From contig JAVTVY010019608.1 in the NCBI GenBank assembly GCA_036873755.1, positions 1 through 64,000 of the forward strand: a stretch of DNA of 64,000 bases, given 5' to 3'. Source of the DNA: Hanleya hanleyi (lineage: Eukaryota; Mollusca; Polyplacophora; Lepidopleurida; Hanleyidae). The notes beneath the pieces were generated by a model. The model had not been told where the DNA came from. It saw nothing but the letters and a program-made list of their open reading frames with translations, and did not search any database. Each line of letters begins with the position of its first letter. Position 1 is the first letter of the stretch. This document shows, piece by piece, positions 29,751-55,729 of the stretch. The translations under genes and the position numbers were made by a program.

Positions 29751-29923
29751 ATTTACCTCACCCTGTAGGCTACCGGATACAGGGCGTTCTATTGTTCTTG
29801 TTCTTATCCACTGAATAAAAAAATGGCATCTCATTCAACACAATGACTTGTGTATTTATTTATTTTTATTACAACTTCAGCAGATACAGTGGATTTGGTT
29901 ATTGTGATCAGTAAACTGGTGCA

Positions 29924-30034
29924 TGTCAGCAGTGGAATTCGAACCGCATGTGCAGACCAGTATACATATACCCGCGATGAAGGAAATATCATGGATTTTG
30001 AGACTGGTGACTCAGACCACTCGGCCATCCTGAC
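29924..30034 (-). pseudogene. tRNA-Leu(CAA)-like pseudogene with intron-like insert
   Basis: On the - strand GTCAGGATGGCCGAGTGGTC starts the 5' half with a good A box; CCAGTCTCAA... and ...ACTGG form an anticodon-stem-like pair around an insert of ~37 bp; GCGGTTCGAATTCC is a B box; the end TGCTGACA pairs with the 5' end apart from one mismatch. This is the layout of intron-bearing animal tRNA-Leu(CAA). The T stem is poorly paired, so a functional gene is unlikely. 3'-half copies occur near 30243-30300 and 30715-30780 (-), and 31755-31820 (+). Confidence 0.5.
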
Positions 30035-30909
30035 AAAGCTGGATATCATGGTGAAAATGTTCCATTTTGAGTGGTACATATTTACAATGGTTTCACAACG
30101 TCGAGGTATAACAAGGACATACGTGGTAGGAGTGGCATATAATACTAATACTGTTATATGGAATATGGAATAGGTCTTTGGATTATGGACGCGGATATTC
30201 TCTAATGGACGACGGCTGGATTATGAATGACGGACTAGACGCTTGTAATTCGAACCCACGCACCCACATGTGTGGACCAGTATACCCATACCCACGATGA
30301 AGGAACCGGGTTGTCACGTTACGGTAGGGTGTTACGGAATTAAGATAGGGTGTCAAGGCATGGAGGCGAGTTTTAACGCGTAACGTCACTATGTAATGAT
30401 GAATAAGTGTCTTTTCCATGCGATAATATATGGTAATTTAGACTAGTCAGAGCTTCTGAGCTCACTTTGGCTCTCTCTATCTAGGGCGTTGGAGCGCTGC
30501 GATAGGCGTTGGCCAGCGTTACGGCATTATGTCCATATAACCAACCCTATCTGAGAGACGTGTTCAGTGGATGTCTATCTGTCAACATGGCTATCGTTGC
30601 CGAGTATCGAGTGTGGAAGCTAGCTATCATGGTCAAAATGGTCTATATATAGTGGTACATATGTACAATGGTTTTACAGCATGTCCAGTTAAAACAAAAA
30701 GGTGCTTCAAACCTTTTTGTGGGATTCGAACCTATGCTCCTGGATGTGCGGACGAGTATGCACATACCCTGGTGAAGGAACCGGGTTGTTGCAGTACGGT
30801 GGGGCGTTAAGGATTTGAAACGAGCGTTAAGGCGTTACACCAGGCGTTATGGTGTTGACTCAGTGTTAATTCCATAGGATATCATATGGTCATTTAGGCC
30901 AGTCAGAGA

Positions 30910-31153
30910 CTCTGAGATAACCTTCACCCTCTCTGAGAATGGTACCACTGGGAGTCTACTGGCTGATCCGGAGGGTCGACCGACTGATACTGAGAACCTA
31001 CCCACTGATACCGAAAGCTCGGCCACAGATCGTCAGACTTGGATCCAGGGAAGTCCGGGTGAGGAAGAAGAGGAACCCATCTTTCGGGACTATATTGTTG
31101 AGGAGACTATTAATACCCACGCTGCGCTGTTCGAATACGGCGGGCAGGAATAA
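30910..31153 (+). pseudogene. Relic of the zinc-finger-type gene of elements B/C
   Basis: Open frame with an acidic Thr/Asp/Glu linker (PTDTENLPTDTESSATD), then EEEEEPIFRDYIVEETINTH, ending at TAA 31151-31153. The same linker and I(V)HEAINIHAEA region occur at 35948-36100 (-) and 36475-36510 (+). After the stop, homology continues in another frame (NNLQQTYIHIKT), so one base has been gained here. The zinc-finger start is not attached on this strand; an ATG segment resembling it lies at about 31592 on the - strand. Confidence 0.55.
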
Positions 31154-31194
31154 CTTACAGCAAACGTACATCCACATCAAAACATCAAGTAAAC

Positions 31195-31245
31195 ACAATC
31201 CATAACGGCTCCCCCGCCATGAGTATCATTGGGAGCCACTTTTTT
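31195..31245 (+). terminator. Degenerate copy of the 3' stem-loop
   Basis: CATAACGGCTCCCCCGCCAT followed by ATTGGGAGCC and a T-rich run. The loop core GGCTCCCCC is kept, but the stem differs from that at 17843-17875. Confidence 0.35.
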
Positions 31246-32190
31246 ATTTTTTCTTTCTATCTGATGAAGGGGCGTCAGTGGGCGTTCACACCCTTCCACA
31301 TCATGCATGTTTATCCCAAATCTAGTGAGAGCGGGAATAGGGTGTGAGATTTTGAAAGAAGTTGAAATCTTGTAAAAGCATTGTACGACTATATGGATCA
31401 TATGGACCATGATAACCAGCGTTTGATAACCAGCGTTTTCAAGGTAGAATCTCAGTTTCACCTGGGTTCGAATCACATCCCTGACAAGCACCTTTTTGTT
31501 ATACCTCGACATATTGTAAAACCATTGTACATATGTACCTATATATACATCAGTTTGACCATGATAGGTAGTTTCGGCATTCGCAGTAAAGATAAGCCAT
31601 GTTGACGGCTAGACATCGACTGTGCAGAACTTCCAGATAGTGTTGCTTTTCTGGAGGTAACACGATAACGCTCGTCAACGCCCATCTTAATGATTCGATA
31701 CCCCACAGAGAGAGCGCGCGAAGGTGAGTTGAGGCCTTAACGCCCTACCATAACATGATAACCCGGTTCTGTCGCCGAAGGTATGGGTAAACATGTCTTC
31801 GCATGTTGGGGCTTAGTTCGAATCACATTTTCATTATACCTCGAAGTGCTCTGAAACCATTTAACTGCTCCACTATATAAGAATCGGTTTGACCATGATA
31901 GCTTTGTCGAGTGGTCTAAGTCGCCAGTCTGAAGATGGTGGGGGGGGGGGTGGTGCTTTAATGTCACAATCAGGCTTATTCGATTATATAGTGATATCTA
32001 GTTTGAATGGTGGAGGAAGCCGGAGTAAATTTTCACGCATACACCAGCGAGGTGAGGCTAGCGATCACCAGCGATGCGATTTAGACCACTCGGCCACCGG
32101 GGTCTAAAGATAGTATACGTATACTACTATGAAAATGCGAAACTATGCAGCGGATTTTCCTGTGTAGATGCGAAGTCAAATGTCGATAGA

Positions 32191-32731
32191 AGATATGTGG
32201 CTACCACGTACCGAGGCCCTGCAAAATGCGATCAGAATGCGCAAGCAGCTGTTCCAGGACATAATGCCGTTACAGTATCCTGGCCTGCTCGACAAAGTCA
32301 ACGGTCGCTTGTGGTCACGTTACCGCATTTGTCGTCACGAAGGCCAAGGTTGATGATATACGAAGGTCAATGACAAGCCAGATGCACTTTCCCCACCAAT
32401 GGCGTCCTACCGTGCTTTGTCTGATGTCATCCGGTTTCGTTTTATGTTTTAACTTATGTTTTTTATGAAGATATGTGGCTACCACGTACCGAGGCCCTGC
32501 AAAATGCGATCAGAATGCGCAAGCAGCTGTTCCAGGACATATTGCTGTTACAGTATCCTGGCCTGCTCGACAAAGTCAACGGTCGCTTGTGGCCACGTTA
32601 CCGCATTTGTCGTCACGAAGGCCAAGGTTGATGATATACGAAGGTCAATGACAAGCCAGATGCACTTTCCCCACCAATGATGTCCTACCGTGCTTTGTCT
32701 GATGTCATCCGGTTTCGTTTTATGTTTTAAC
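32191..32731 (+). repeat. Tandem duplication of a C-terminal gene fragment
   Basis: 32191-32453 and 32469-32731 are almost identical, offset 278 bp. Each encodes WLPRTEALQNAIRMRKQLFQ followed by a YPGLLDKV-like end, also present in diverged form at 36668-36769 (KLRKQLFQDMLPVQYPSLL). It is thus the 3' part of the element B/C zinc-finger-type gene. Very high identity implies a recent duplication. Confidence 0.75.
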
Positions 32732-32860
32732 TGGTGACATCCTCTGCTTCATCTGGTTCAATGTCCATGTTATATCATAGAGAGAATCGAACATCAATTA
32801 CCCATATATTTACAGGCGAAGTTCTGAGCGTGTCACGCCTCATTGCGCACTTAGTCTGAG

Positions 32861-33757
32861 ATTAGCATGACTGCCCGGTTATTGGACACTTTTTATGAAT
32901 AAGAGTCTGCAAGTCGGCCATGCAACCACGTATGGGCAAGAAAGTAATACTGGATTAAAGACTACATCTTTAGTGATAAATCGTCATAAAAAAATATTGA
33001 AGAAAAAATACGGAGAGAGACTGGGAATAGTTGAAACGTAGGGACCATTTAGGGTATGAAAATGCAGGTTTGCGCCCAGTTACTGGACACTTTTTCAGTG
33101 ATGGATTTATTTGAAACTAATCAACTTACTGTCAAATTGTTTGTCCCACACTCTTAAGTAAACCTCCAAGAATATTTAAAGATGAATCAGCACTTCAACC
33201 CACAAATCAGTTTTGGAATGACCGTCGAAGAATCAACCAGTCTCAAATTTTGCAGTTTTTGGGAGTGTCCATTATACTTGGCAGTCAATCAGTGCTATTG
33301 TCAGTTTGAGCCACATGTCATGCTATCGTAAACTGGCTGCTCCCGGCAATTGTGCTATTTTTAGACGGAGTGGTGGGTAGATATTTTCATCGTCTGCCAA
33401 ACGCCGGTCGCGTTGCACACTGAGATTCAAACTGAAGATTCTCTATATTTGTGGGAACATTTTAAGCCAAATTTCGTTGAATTTAATCATACCTGCAATC
33501 AGGAATGAAACTGATAAACTGTAGGAAATTTTTTGACGCATTTTTTTACCCAAATTTGTGACACTATTTCCGACCCGACCAGGACTGAACGTGCACAAAT
33601 TCCGTGAGCAAACAGAACTTTATTAGCATGTCTTTGTAACTCAACTGTAAAATTAAATTTGTATTACAGTTGTCATGTAATATTCCCAGAAAATAGCCTC
33701 ACTGCATCTAGGTGTCCAATAATATGGCATGTCCAATAACCGGGCAGTCATGCTAAT
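32861..33757. mobile_element. Non-autonomous element with ~28-bp terminal inverted repeats
   Basis: Tips ATTAGCATGACTGCCCGGTT (left) and its complement (right) extend to TATTGGACA. Internal variants (CCCAGTTACTGGACACTTTTT) suggest duplicated subterminal sequence. 897 bp, no coding sequence seen. Target duplication not clear. Confidence 0.75.
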
Positions 33758-35701
33758 ATTTTGTTAAATGTTCTCGTTTGAGCAGATGGGTGCAGTTAGA
33801 TAAAGAAGCGAAGTTAGCAATTGGAAATCGCTGGGCAATTATAATTCTATTTCGCACAGCTAAAGAAAGCCAAGCTTCCACAACAGTCGCTTTATGATCT
33901 GTTGACCTCCAAGCGTTTCACTCGCTCGGCGTGTGTCTCAGTTACCGCCACAGCTCCACCTTTGCTTGAACATTGAGAACCAACTAGTTTATCAGTTGCA
34001 CGCAAATATACTCCTTGTCAATTATTGTGTTAATATAAGCATATTAACCCTGTCCATCAATCGGTCACTATAGTTCCGACAAAGGACACACTTTCTGTCA
34101 CGTGACCGGAAGTGACCCGGGTGGTGTATTCCTCCGCGGTGTTGCGGTCATGTCCAGCGCTGATGCGGTCACTTCCGGGGAGAACCACCGCGGCCTAAAA
34201 GTAGTTCTATGTCGAGGGACATGAAATACGCAGGTGGTCGCTTGTCCTGAATTTCTGGGAATATAATGTCCGGTCATCTCCGGGGATGTCCTGAGTGATG
34301 AACCGATGTACTGTTCTAGAATGGTCGTTGTGGTGTATGATGGGGAGGCGATCCTCCCACTCTCGGTATAATACCCATACAAGTGGCTGCAAATTCAATG
34401 ATCATAACCTATTTGTGCCGAAAATAAAATAGCGGCTCTTGTTTGGGAAATCCCCGTTTGACCGCGATCGTGCTGCCATCTATACACTCTGTACGCAAGG
34501 AAAACAACTCTGATGGGGAAACCCAACTCTGTTGGCCCAATTCTTGGTTATCTCCCCTGACTCGAACATAAATTTCTGCCGCTGACATCGATCGTGCTGC
34601 CATCTATATACTATGTACGGAAGGAAAACAAGTCTGACGGAGAATCCCAACTCTGTTGGACCAATTCCTGGTTATCTCTGATTCGATCATAAATTTCTGC
34701 ACCTGAATAGGTAGGAATTTTCCGTTTAGTTACTTCAATGATATTTTTATGTCCGGGCATATCCGGTGAGGTCACTTCCAGGTCAAAGGTCACGCCCCTT
34801 GATCAATGGGCCTCCAGATCCCCTTCAGTTAATTGACATCTCCGGGAATGCATGTTTGGGGTAGGAGTGTTAGGGTAGAGTTGGTCAATTTTTTTCTTGT
34901 GGATTTTACTATGGGGTGTTGATAGTTGTGTTCTCTGCCTCATGCTGTAGAAGACGATGGAAGGGATCTGGTTGCCATTGGGAGACTTTCGCTGAAAAGT
35001 TATCGCGCGCAGATCTGGGCGGACGTTTTGGGGTCGAGGTGGACTATCCGTGGTCCGAATTGATCGCGTGAGGTGTCAACTCGTGGGGAAGCGTCAGTCT
35101 GGATGGGTGTGTAATGAACGTAAGGCTATAGTATAGTATGGTGTGTCATGTTGAAGCAATCGTGCGGGAGTGCCTGTGCACTCGGAGAGTAGTAGAGAAA
35201 GGGGAGTTACGGAAGTGCCACCGTTGCGAGAGCTGACCATGTTTGCTCTGGCTACCTGGTAGAGTTACCTCAGCGTATTTGTGTAAGTGTGTATGGAGAA
35301 GGAGAAGGAGGCGGAAGTGGAGGAGGAGGCTGAGGGATGGGTTGAGCTAGTGAGTCATTGCGTGGTCATATAAAGTCGTTTTTAAACCATTGGCCTTAGG
35401 TTGTAACCAAACATGGGTGGCATCCTATTGAAGCTCTTATCGGATAGAGCCAGACAGGTGGTGATACGCGTGCGTATGCGCACTGAGAAGTAGTAGAGAC
35501 AGGGGAGTTTCGGAGGTGCTGACTATGCCCCAGGCAATTCAGGTTATATGCATAGCAATAATTGCAGCGAGAGAAGGGGAATCCCACGCAGCGCCTTAAC
35601 CAATATCTTAAGGTCTATCGTAAAGCCTTGTCTTGACGTCTTAACGCCCTAGCTTAACGTCATGACCCCATGTTGTAGGCAGATGAGAGAAAGAAAGATG
35701 A

Positions 35702-36289
35702 TCAAACTCGTTCACAAGTTTCCATATATTTTATTCTCATACCCAAGCTGGGGGAGACGCGTTGTGTATGTTTACAATTTACAATATCCTTTTCCATGTG
35801 ACGCTTGGTCTTCTTGATGGACATGTGCGTGGGATCGCCATTCATTTCAAGCGGTAACAGGCTATACTGTTCATAGATCGACAAGGCTGTTTTCCTGATG
35901 CTGGTACGCATTTGGATGTACGCTTGTTGTAAGTTATTCTGTCCGGCCTATTCGATCGCCTCAGCATGAATATTAATAGCTTCATGCACAATATGATCCC
36001 AGATTGTAGGTTCCTCCACACGCAGTCTTCCCTGGGACGTAGGCTGACTATCTGAGTTCAAGATCTCCGTATCAGTAGATAGACTCTCAGCAGTCTTTCT
36101 TTCGGTATCAGTCGGTGGACTCCCAGAATCAGCCGGTATACTCTCAGCGCCTGCCTCAGTGGAATTCTCGATGTCTTCAATCTCATGTGTATTCTTCTGG
36201 TGTAGCATCATGTCGTAACATCTGGTGAACGTGCGTTCGCACTCAGAGCATGTATAACCCATGTTGACGGTTGAACGTCGACTGTGCAC
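35702..36289 (-). pseudogene. Zinc-finger-type gene of element B, left copy, interrupted
   Basis: From about 36289 or the ATG at 36262 the frame reads YTCSECERTFTRCYDMMLHQ: one C2H2 finger (C-x2-C-x12-H-x4-H), then a Ser/Thr/Asp/Glu-rich linker, then WDHIVHEAINIHAEAIE. A TAG at 35948-35950 interrupts; the same frame reopens with NNLQQAYIQMRTSIRKTAL and SIYEQYSLLPLEMNG and runs to 35702, through the 3' stem-loop. So one gene with an in-frame stop. It shares the finger type and 3' stem-loop, but not the C-terminal domain, with the provirus gene at 18014. GGCGTTAAGGC-type arrays flank it upstream. Confidence 0.6.
35738..35770 (-). terminator. 3' stem-loop, left arm of element B
   Basis: CATACACAACGCGTCTCCCC followed by CAGCTTGGGTATG on the - strand, then AGAATAAAATATA: stem-loop plus AATAAA as in the provirus. 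Confidence 0.6.
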
Positions 36290-36474
36290 GTTTATGGAAT
36301 ACGCTTGCTTTTATGGACAGTACCGCCCGCCAGCGCCCAGCTTAACGCCTCATCGCTCTGGTGAAGTAGCTCAGAAGCGCTTGTGGGTCCAGATATCCAA
36401 AGGAGTTGAAACTAATTCATCGAAATGAAGTGACGCCCGTCAACGCCCGTCGTTACGCCTTCCTGTATCGTATT

Positions 36475-36769
36475 GTGCATGAAGCTATTAATATTCATGC
36501 TGAGGCGATCGAAGACGTACATCCAGGCGTACATTCAAATGTGCCCCTGCATCAGGAAAACAGCCATGGTGATCTATGAACAGTATAGCCCGCTACCGCT
36601 TGAAACGAAAGGCGACCTCGCGCACAGGTTCATCACGAAGACCAAGCGTCACTTGGAAGAGGATATGGGGCTACCACCGAGGCCCTGCATAAATGCTATC
36701 AAACTGCGTAAACAGCTGTTCCAGGACATGTTGCCGGTACAGTATCCTAGCCTGCTCGACGACGATTAG
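36475..36769 (+). pseudogene. Zinc-finger-type gene of element B, right inverted copy, 5' truncated
   Basis: Begins at the IVHEAINIHAEAIE region (frame then shifts after a deletion), continues RKTAMVIYEQYSPLPLETKG, TKTKRHLEEDM and KLRKQLFQDMLPVQYPSLLD to a TAG at 36767-36769. The finger and linker are missing. This copy keeps the C-terminal part that the left copy has lost. Confidence 0.55.
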
Positions 36770-36932
36770 AACAAACGGGTCAGAGCGAACATGGCCGACG
36801 GTTGACGCAACACCAAATAACGGCGTCTGATTGGCCAAGAGCAGCCGAGAATACATCTAACGGGCAAGAACGAATATGACCGATGCAACGCCAAATGGCG
36901 TCTTCTGATTGGACAACAATTGAATTGTAAAT

Positions 36933-36985
36933 ATACCCAACGCGGCTCTCCCAGCTTGGGTGTGATGTAACATTGAGGAGAATAA
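36933..36985 (+). terminator. 3' stem-loop, right arm of element B
   Basis: ATACCCAACGCGGCTCTCCC then AGCTTGGGTGT, followed by GATGTAACATTGAGGAGAATAA. The downstream block matches the provirus copy almost base for base; the hexamer is AATAAG here. Confidence 0.6.
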
Positions 36986-39189
36986 GCTATATGAAAACTT
37001 GTAAATCTGCCTACATCATGGCGTCAAAGCGTTATACTAGGGTGTTAAAACGTCAAGATAAGGCGCTTAGATAGCCGTTAAGGCGTAAAGATAGGCGTTA
37101 AGGCGCTGCGTGGGATTCTCCTTTTCTCGCTGCAAGTATTGCTATGCATATGAACTTGAAGTGCCTGGTCAGCACTTCCGAAACTCCCCTTTCTCTACTG
37201 CTCTTTAGTACGCATGCTCACGCGTATCACCACCAGTCTGGCTCTACCCGATAGGAGCTTCGATAAGATATTACCCATATTTGGCTGAATCCTGAGGCTA
37301 ATGGTTACAAACGACGCACACTCATTTACTCATTCAACACCATCCCTCCTCCTCCTCCTCCTCCTCCTTCTCCACGTTCTCCTCCTCCTCTTCCTCCTCC
37401 GCCTCCTCCTCCTCCTCCTCCAAACACACGTACACACATACAATGAGGTATCTCTACCAGGTAGCCAGAGCGAACATGACCACCTATTCCCAATCCCGCT
37501 CCGTTGCACTTCTGAAACTCCCCTACCCCCAGAGTGCGCAGGCGCATACCACTCTCAGTGACTCTACCCCAGGAGCACTTCACTAGGACACCTCACACGA
37601 CCCGTTCGGACCAATATTGGTCCATCTCGACACGAAAACGTTCTATGCCCCTTTTCCATGGTGCATGTGCAGATGGACGGTATTTCCACTACATACTAGT
37701 CCAGTCGGATGCTCCCCCATGAATGCTTCAACATGACAGAACATATGACCCATTCGGATCAATAATGGGCCATCAAATGACCTATTCCCACAATTCTGTC
37801 TGCGCATGCGCAAATGGACGGTATTTTCACTACACATCAGTGCGACGCTCCCCCAGGAGTGCTATACATTGATACCTATCATGACCTTTTCGGACCACGG
37901 GTAGTCACCTCGACCCCAAAACGTCCACCGCAGATCTGCATATTCGCTGCGCTTGCGCACGATAACTTTTCGGCGAAAGTCATCAAGACCCCTTCCATCG
38001 TCTTCTACAGCGTAAGACAGAGAGCACAAGTACCCACACCACATAGTAAAACCCACAAGTAAAGAATGGCCACCTACTCCAATAATCCTGGACCAAATAT
38101 GCATTCCCGAAGATGTCAATTAACTGAAGGAGATCTGGAGGTCTATTAATCAAGGGGCGTGACCTTTGATCCGGATGTGACGTCATCGGACATTCCCGGA
38201 GATATCAATTAGCATTGAAGTAACTGAAAGGCAAGTTCGTGCCTATTCAGGGGCAGAAATGTATGTTTGAATCAGGGGAGATAACCAGGAATTCTCCGTT
38301 AGAGTTGTTTTCCTTGGATGCAGAGTGTATAGATGGCAGCACGATCGATGTCATACGGGGAATTCCCAATGCAAGAGCCGCAATTTTATTTGTTTTGAAA
38401 TTGCGGAACAACATTGATACCGCCGGACACGAAAAGTTCAATACTGGGATCGCATTGATCATAGACTCGTATTAATTACATGGTACAGCACGTATAGGTT
38501 ATGATTATTGAATATTTCACCCACTTGTATGGGTATTATACAGAGAGTGGGATGATCCCCTCCACACCATACACCACAACGATCATTCTAGAACAGTCCA
38601 TGAGTTCACCACTCAGGACACTCCCGGAGATGACCGGACATTATATCCCCGGACATTCATGCAAAGAGATCACCCACGATTTGAAAATACTTTTTGTCCG
38701 CGGAGTAACCGCATCACCGCCGCACATGAACGCATCACCTCTGAGGAATACACCCGTCGGGTCACTTCTGGTCACGTAACCGGAAGTGTGACCTTTGCCG
38801 GAACTATAGTGACCTTGACCTCAGGGTGAACTCCGCGATATGCAATTCTTTTAGGTCAACTAGCCAAAAGATGTCCTTTTGCTACTACTTACTTGATACA
38901 GTTATATCATGCTTCAGTTGAAGACGGACATGTCTCTTTTCCACATAGTCCTTTAAACGAAACTTTTTTATACAAACTATCACTGTTATACACAGCAGAA
39001 AGAAATAAAAATCGGGGCCGGTCACCGTATCACATGAAACTATGGATGCCTTTCAACATGGGGTATCGCTTACCTGGAATATACATAAATGATAGGAAAA
39101 TGCAGAAAATAACAATAAAATAGCATTTCAGATAACTCGCATACATTGTCAGTTCATCCCCCCTCCGTTCCCCTCCCCCCAGCTCATGT

Positions 39190-39475
39190 ATTATATATAA
39201 GCATGAGAGATAGGTGACAAGTAGGTTTAGTGATGAGAGATAGGTGACAAGTAGGTTTAGTGATGAGAGATAGGTGACAAGTAGGTTTAGTGATGAGAGA
39301 TAGGTGACAAGTAGGTTTAGTGATGAGAGATAGGTGACAAGTAGGCTTATTGATGAGAGATATATGTGGCAAGTAGGTTTAGTGATGAGAGATATATGTG
39401 ACAAGTAGGTTTAGTGATGAAAGATATATGTGACAAGTAGGGTTAGTGATGAGATATATGTGACAAGTACAGTGA
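39190..39475. repeat. 30-bp minisatellite, about nine copies
   Basis: Unit GATGAGAGATAGGTGACAAG followed by TAGGTTTAGT; the left units are identical and the right ones carry ATATATGTG. 38890-39189 upstream shows no gene. Confidence 0.95.
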
Positions 39476-39573
39476 CTTGGGTGGCAGGGGGTGTCTTCGT
39501 CGACGTGGTTGTTGTGATTATATTTTTTTTTTTTCAAGAATATAATTATTTCCAACCTTTTCATACACCACAA

Positions 39574-39810
39574 TACGGAGTTGTAAAAGGGACATGGGAA
39601 AAAATTTTTTTAGCCCCTATTATGTCGTTATAACGACTTATTATGTCGTTATAACGACTTATTATGTCGTTATAACGACTTAATTGACCAATGAAATTGG
39701 AGCATTAAGTCGTTATAACGACATAATAAGTCGTTATAACGACTTAATAAGTCGTTATAACGACTTAATATGGGCTAAAAAAAAATCCATGTCCCTTTTA
39801 CGGCTCCGTA
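39574..39810. mobile_element. Palindromic MITE built of TCGTTATAACGA units
   Basis: Tips TACGGAG..GTAAAAGGGACATGG and complement enclose three TTATGTCGTTATAACGACTT units, a ~35-bp centre with ATTGACCAATGAAATTGGAG, and three inverted units. Each unit is itself a palindrome, so the whole can fold in several registers. Confidence 0.85.
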
Positions 39811-40828
39811 GGCACAACCTAATAGCTTTGGACAAATAAAAATGGTTTAACATGCCTTTAATCAATTATGATACCGTAACTAGACTTTTCTCGACTCATG
39901 TTGCCAAAATTATCACAAATGTAAGCATATATAGTCCTACCTTGGAAGAGTAAAGTAATTGGATCAATAGTTATCATATTTACACCAGTAATCAATAGTT
40001 AAACCCAAGCTCCATGTTGAAGATATACTTATAGGTTAGAGAATGAACGAACCGCTATGCGAATCGGATCTCAGTTCACCTGTTGGTGCTCTTTGTTAAA
40101 CGATTAACTTGATTTGTGTGTAAGGTTCTTCCCGAGTATATTTCTCTCAAAGAGTTTCAATTCAAAATATTACTTGTTTGTTAGAAAAAAATATATATAC
40201 ATATATTAGAACGGTCATAATACCAAGCCGGCCTACATTAAGTTACATAGGCGCTACCGGTGCTTGAATATCTAAAAAGTGCCACATTGTCCATCCTAAA
40301 TATTACAAAGGGATTTTCCTGGTACCCACTTAATACAGACCTGAATTATTCAGGGTAGGCCTACCTTGGCCTACCGTACCGGTAGCCTATTTTTAAGATG
40401 AAATATTGGTGTATAGCATAAATTTCAGCACAATTAGCTAAATAATAAAGGCCCTCATTTCGAGGCCGTCCGGCTGAAAATTTAGCTAGACGGGGGAGTG
40501 ATACTTATACCCCTGCAGCATAATATGCCGCTACCGGTATGCTTAAAATTAATCGATGATGAATTTACAAATTGAACGCAACATGAGGGAGATGGAAAAA
40601 GATGTCCATGTACTGACAACAAGTCACACACACTTATCGCAGTCACACAAGCGGCAAACAAAAGTATAATCTGTCTTAAAATATATAAAATTCTCAAATG
40701 TTCATTCATTGTTCAAAGCTGTGACCAGTCTCGTGTCAGCTGCTCGCCTTTTTGACAGCTGTCAATGCGGAAGCAAACTGTGACCTTTACCCTCTGACCT
40801 CCGGAAGACGTCGCAGTTCCCGATTCTG

Positions 40829-40833
40829 ATTGG
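40829..40833 (-). promoter_or_regulatory. Inverted CCAAT box upstream of ZMYND19
   Basis: TTCTGATTGGTCAAC gives ATTGGTC, a CCAAT box on the opposite strand, ~170 bp before the ZMYND19 start codon. No TATA box. 39811-40820 upstream has no gene I can support. Confidence 0.4.
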
Positions 40834-40999
40834 TCAACAGCTGTTCCATATTCACGTGTAGTGTTACTGATAACAAAGCGTATTATACAGTTATAGGTGG
40901 ACTCCTCTTGATTACTCTGTGTTTTTCTAATCATTTCAAGGATTTCGGTAATTTTAACGTCTGCAATTTGAAGACCACGGCTACCAATATTCTGCCCTA

Positions 41000-55166
<14,167 letters not shown>

Positions 55167-55729
55167 ATCCAATGTTCATACTCAACGTGTTCTATCAGCA
55201 CTGTCTCGTTCATGTCATGTGACGTCTGTGTTAACGTATATCTCCATGTAACACCGCATTTGTGATAAAAGGGTATCCGTGGAAACGTATTTGTAAATAT
55301 TGGAAATGCAAACTTGAAAGGATTTGTACATTTTTTTTACGAAGAAAGAGAGATTGAATTTATGTGAGAACGTGCATACTTTTAATCATGTTAAATTTAA
55401 TATATATTCCTCAAACAAAATCATGACAAGGATGTCATTTTTTCTTGTACATTCACATTGAAAGAGTAACTTCTGATATGTACCATATCTAGAAGATAAT
55501 ATATGAATGAAAATGTGTTTTTTTTTTCTCCTGGAGTTTAAAGCTAGAGGGTCATTCTTTCATGTAAGCCACTGTTGTTCAGGCATGTATATCACTGTAA
55601 AGCTGTCTGTCTAGATTCCGTGTTGTCCCCAGAAACTTCTTTGTTTCATGATCCTTACATGAAAGACTGACCGGCTAAAGGGACCCACATTAACTTTACC
55701 ATTTGTAAGCTGGATTTGGGTCTTTTTAA

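Larger units (their letters stand above)
29990..31960. mobile_element. Palindromic relic of a Polinton-like end (element C)
   Basis: Left and right halves are imperfect, collinear inverted copies: 29995-30125 with 31810-31935 (CAAAGCT..ATCATGGT, GGTTTCA, TCGAGGTATAA), tRNA-like blocks 30243-30300 with 31755-31820, and 30585-30720 with 31480-31600 (GTACATATGTACAATGGTTT and complement). The middle holds a gene fragment shared with element B. GCGTTAAGG-type motifs recur throughout. Confidence 0.6.
34063..38889. mobile_element. Giant inverted-repeat Polinton-like element (element B)
   Basis: Arms of about 2 kb are collinear complements: GGTCACTATAGTTCCG at 34063 and its complement ending at 38814; GTATTCCTCCGCGG at 34127 and a diverged mirror near 38734; TTCTAGAATGG / CCATTCTAGAA-type blocks near 34313 and 38585; GGCTACCTGGTAGAG at 35249 with its mirror near 37452; GTGGGATTC blocks at 35580 and 37109; the 3' stem-loop at 35738 and 36933; gene fragments on both sides. 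The unique centre is about 35996-36474. The right end carries a further tip, the complement of AGTAGTAGCAAAAGGACAT (38871-38889), resembling the provirus tip; no equivalent is seen on the left. No integrase or capsid genes. Confidence 0.75.

Noticed and set aside
29924..30034. Functional tRNA-Leu gene
   Set aside because: T stem and variable arm pair poorly, and several decayed copies occur nearby; called a pseudogene.
39190..39475. Possible CRISPR-like array
   Set aside because: Units are contiguous 30-mers without unique spacers, in a eukaryotic genome.
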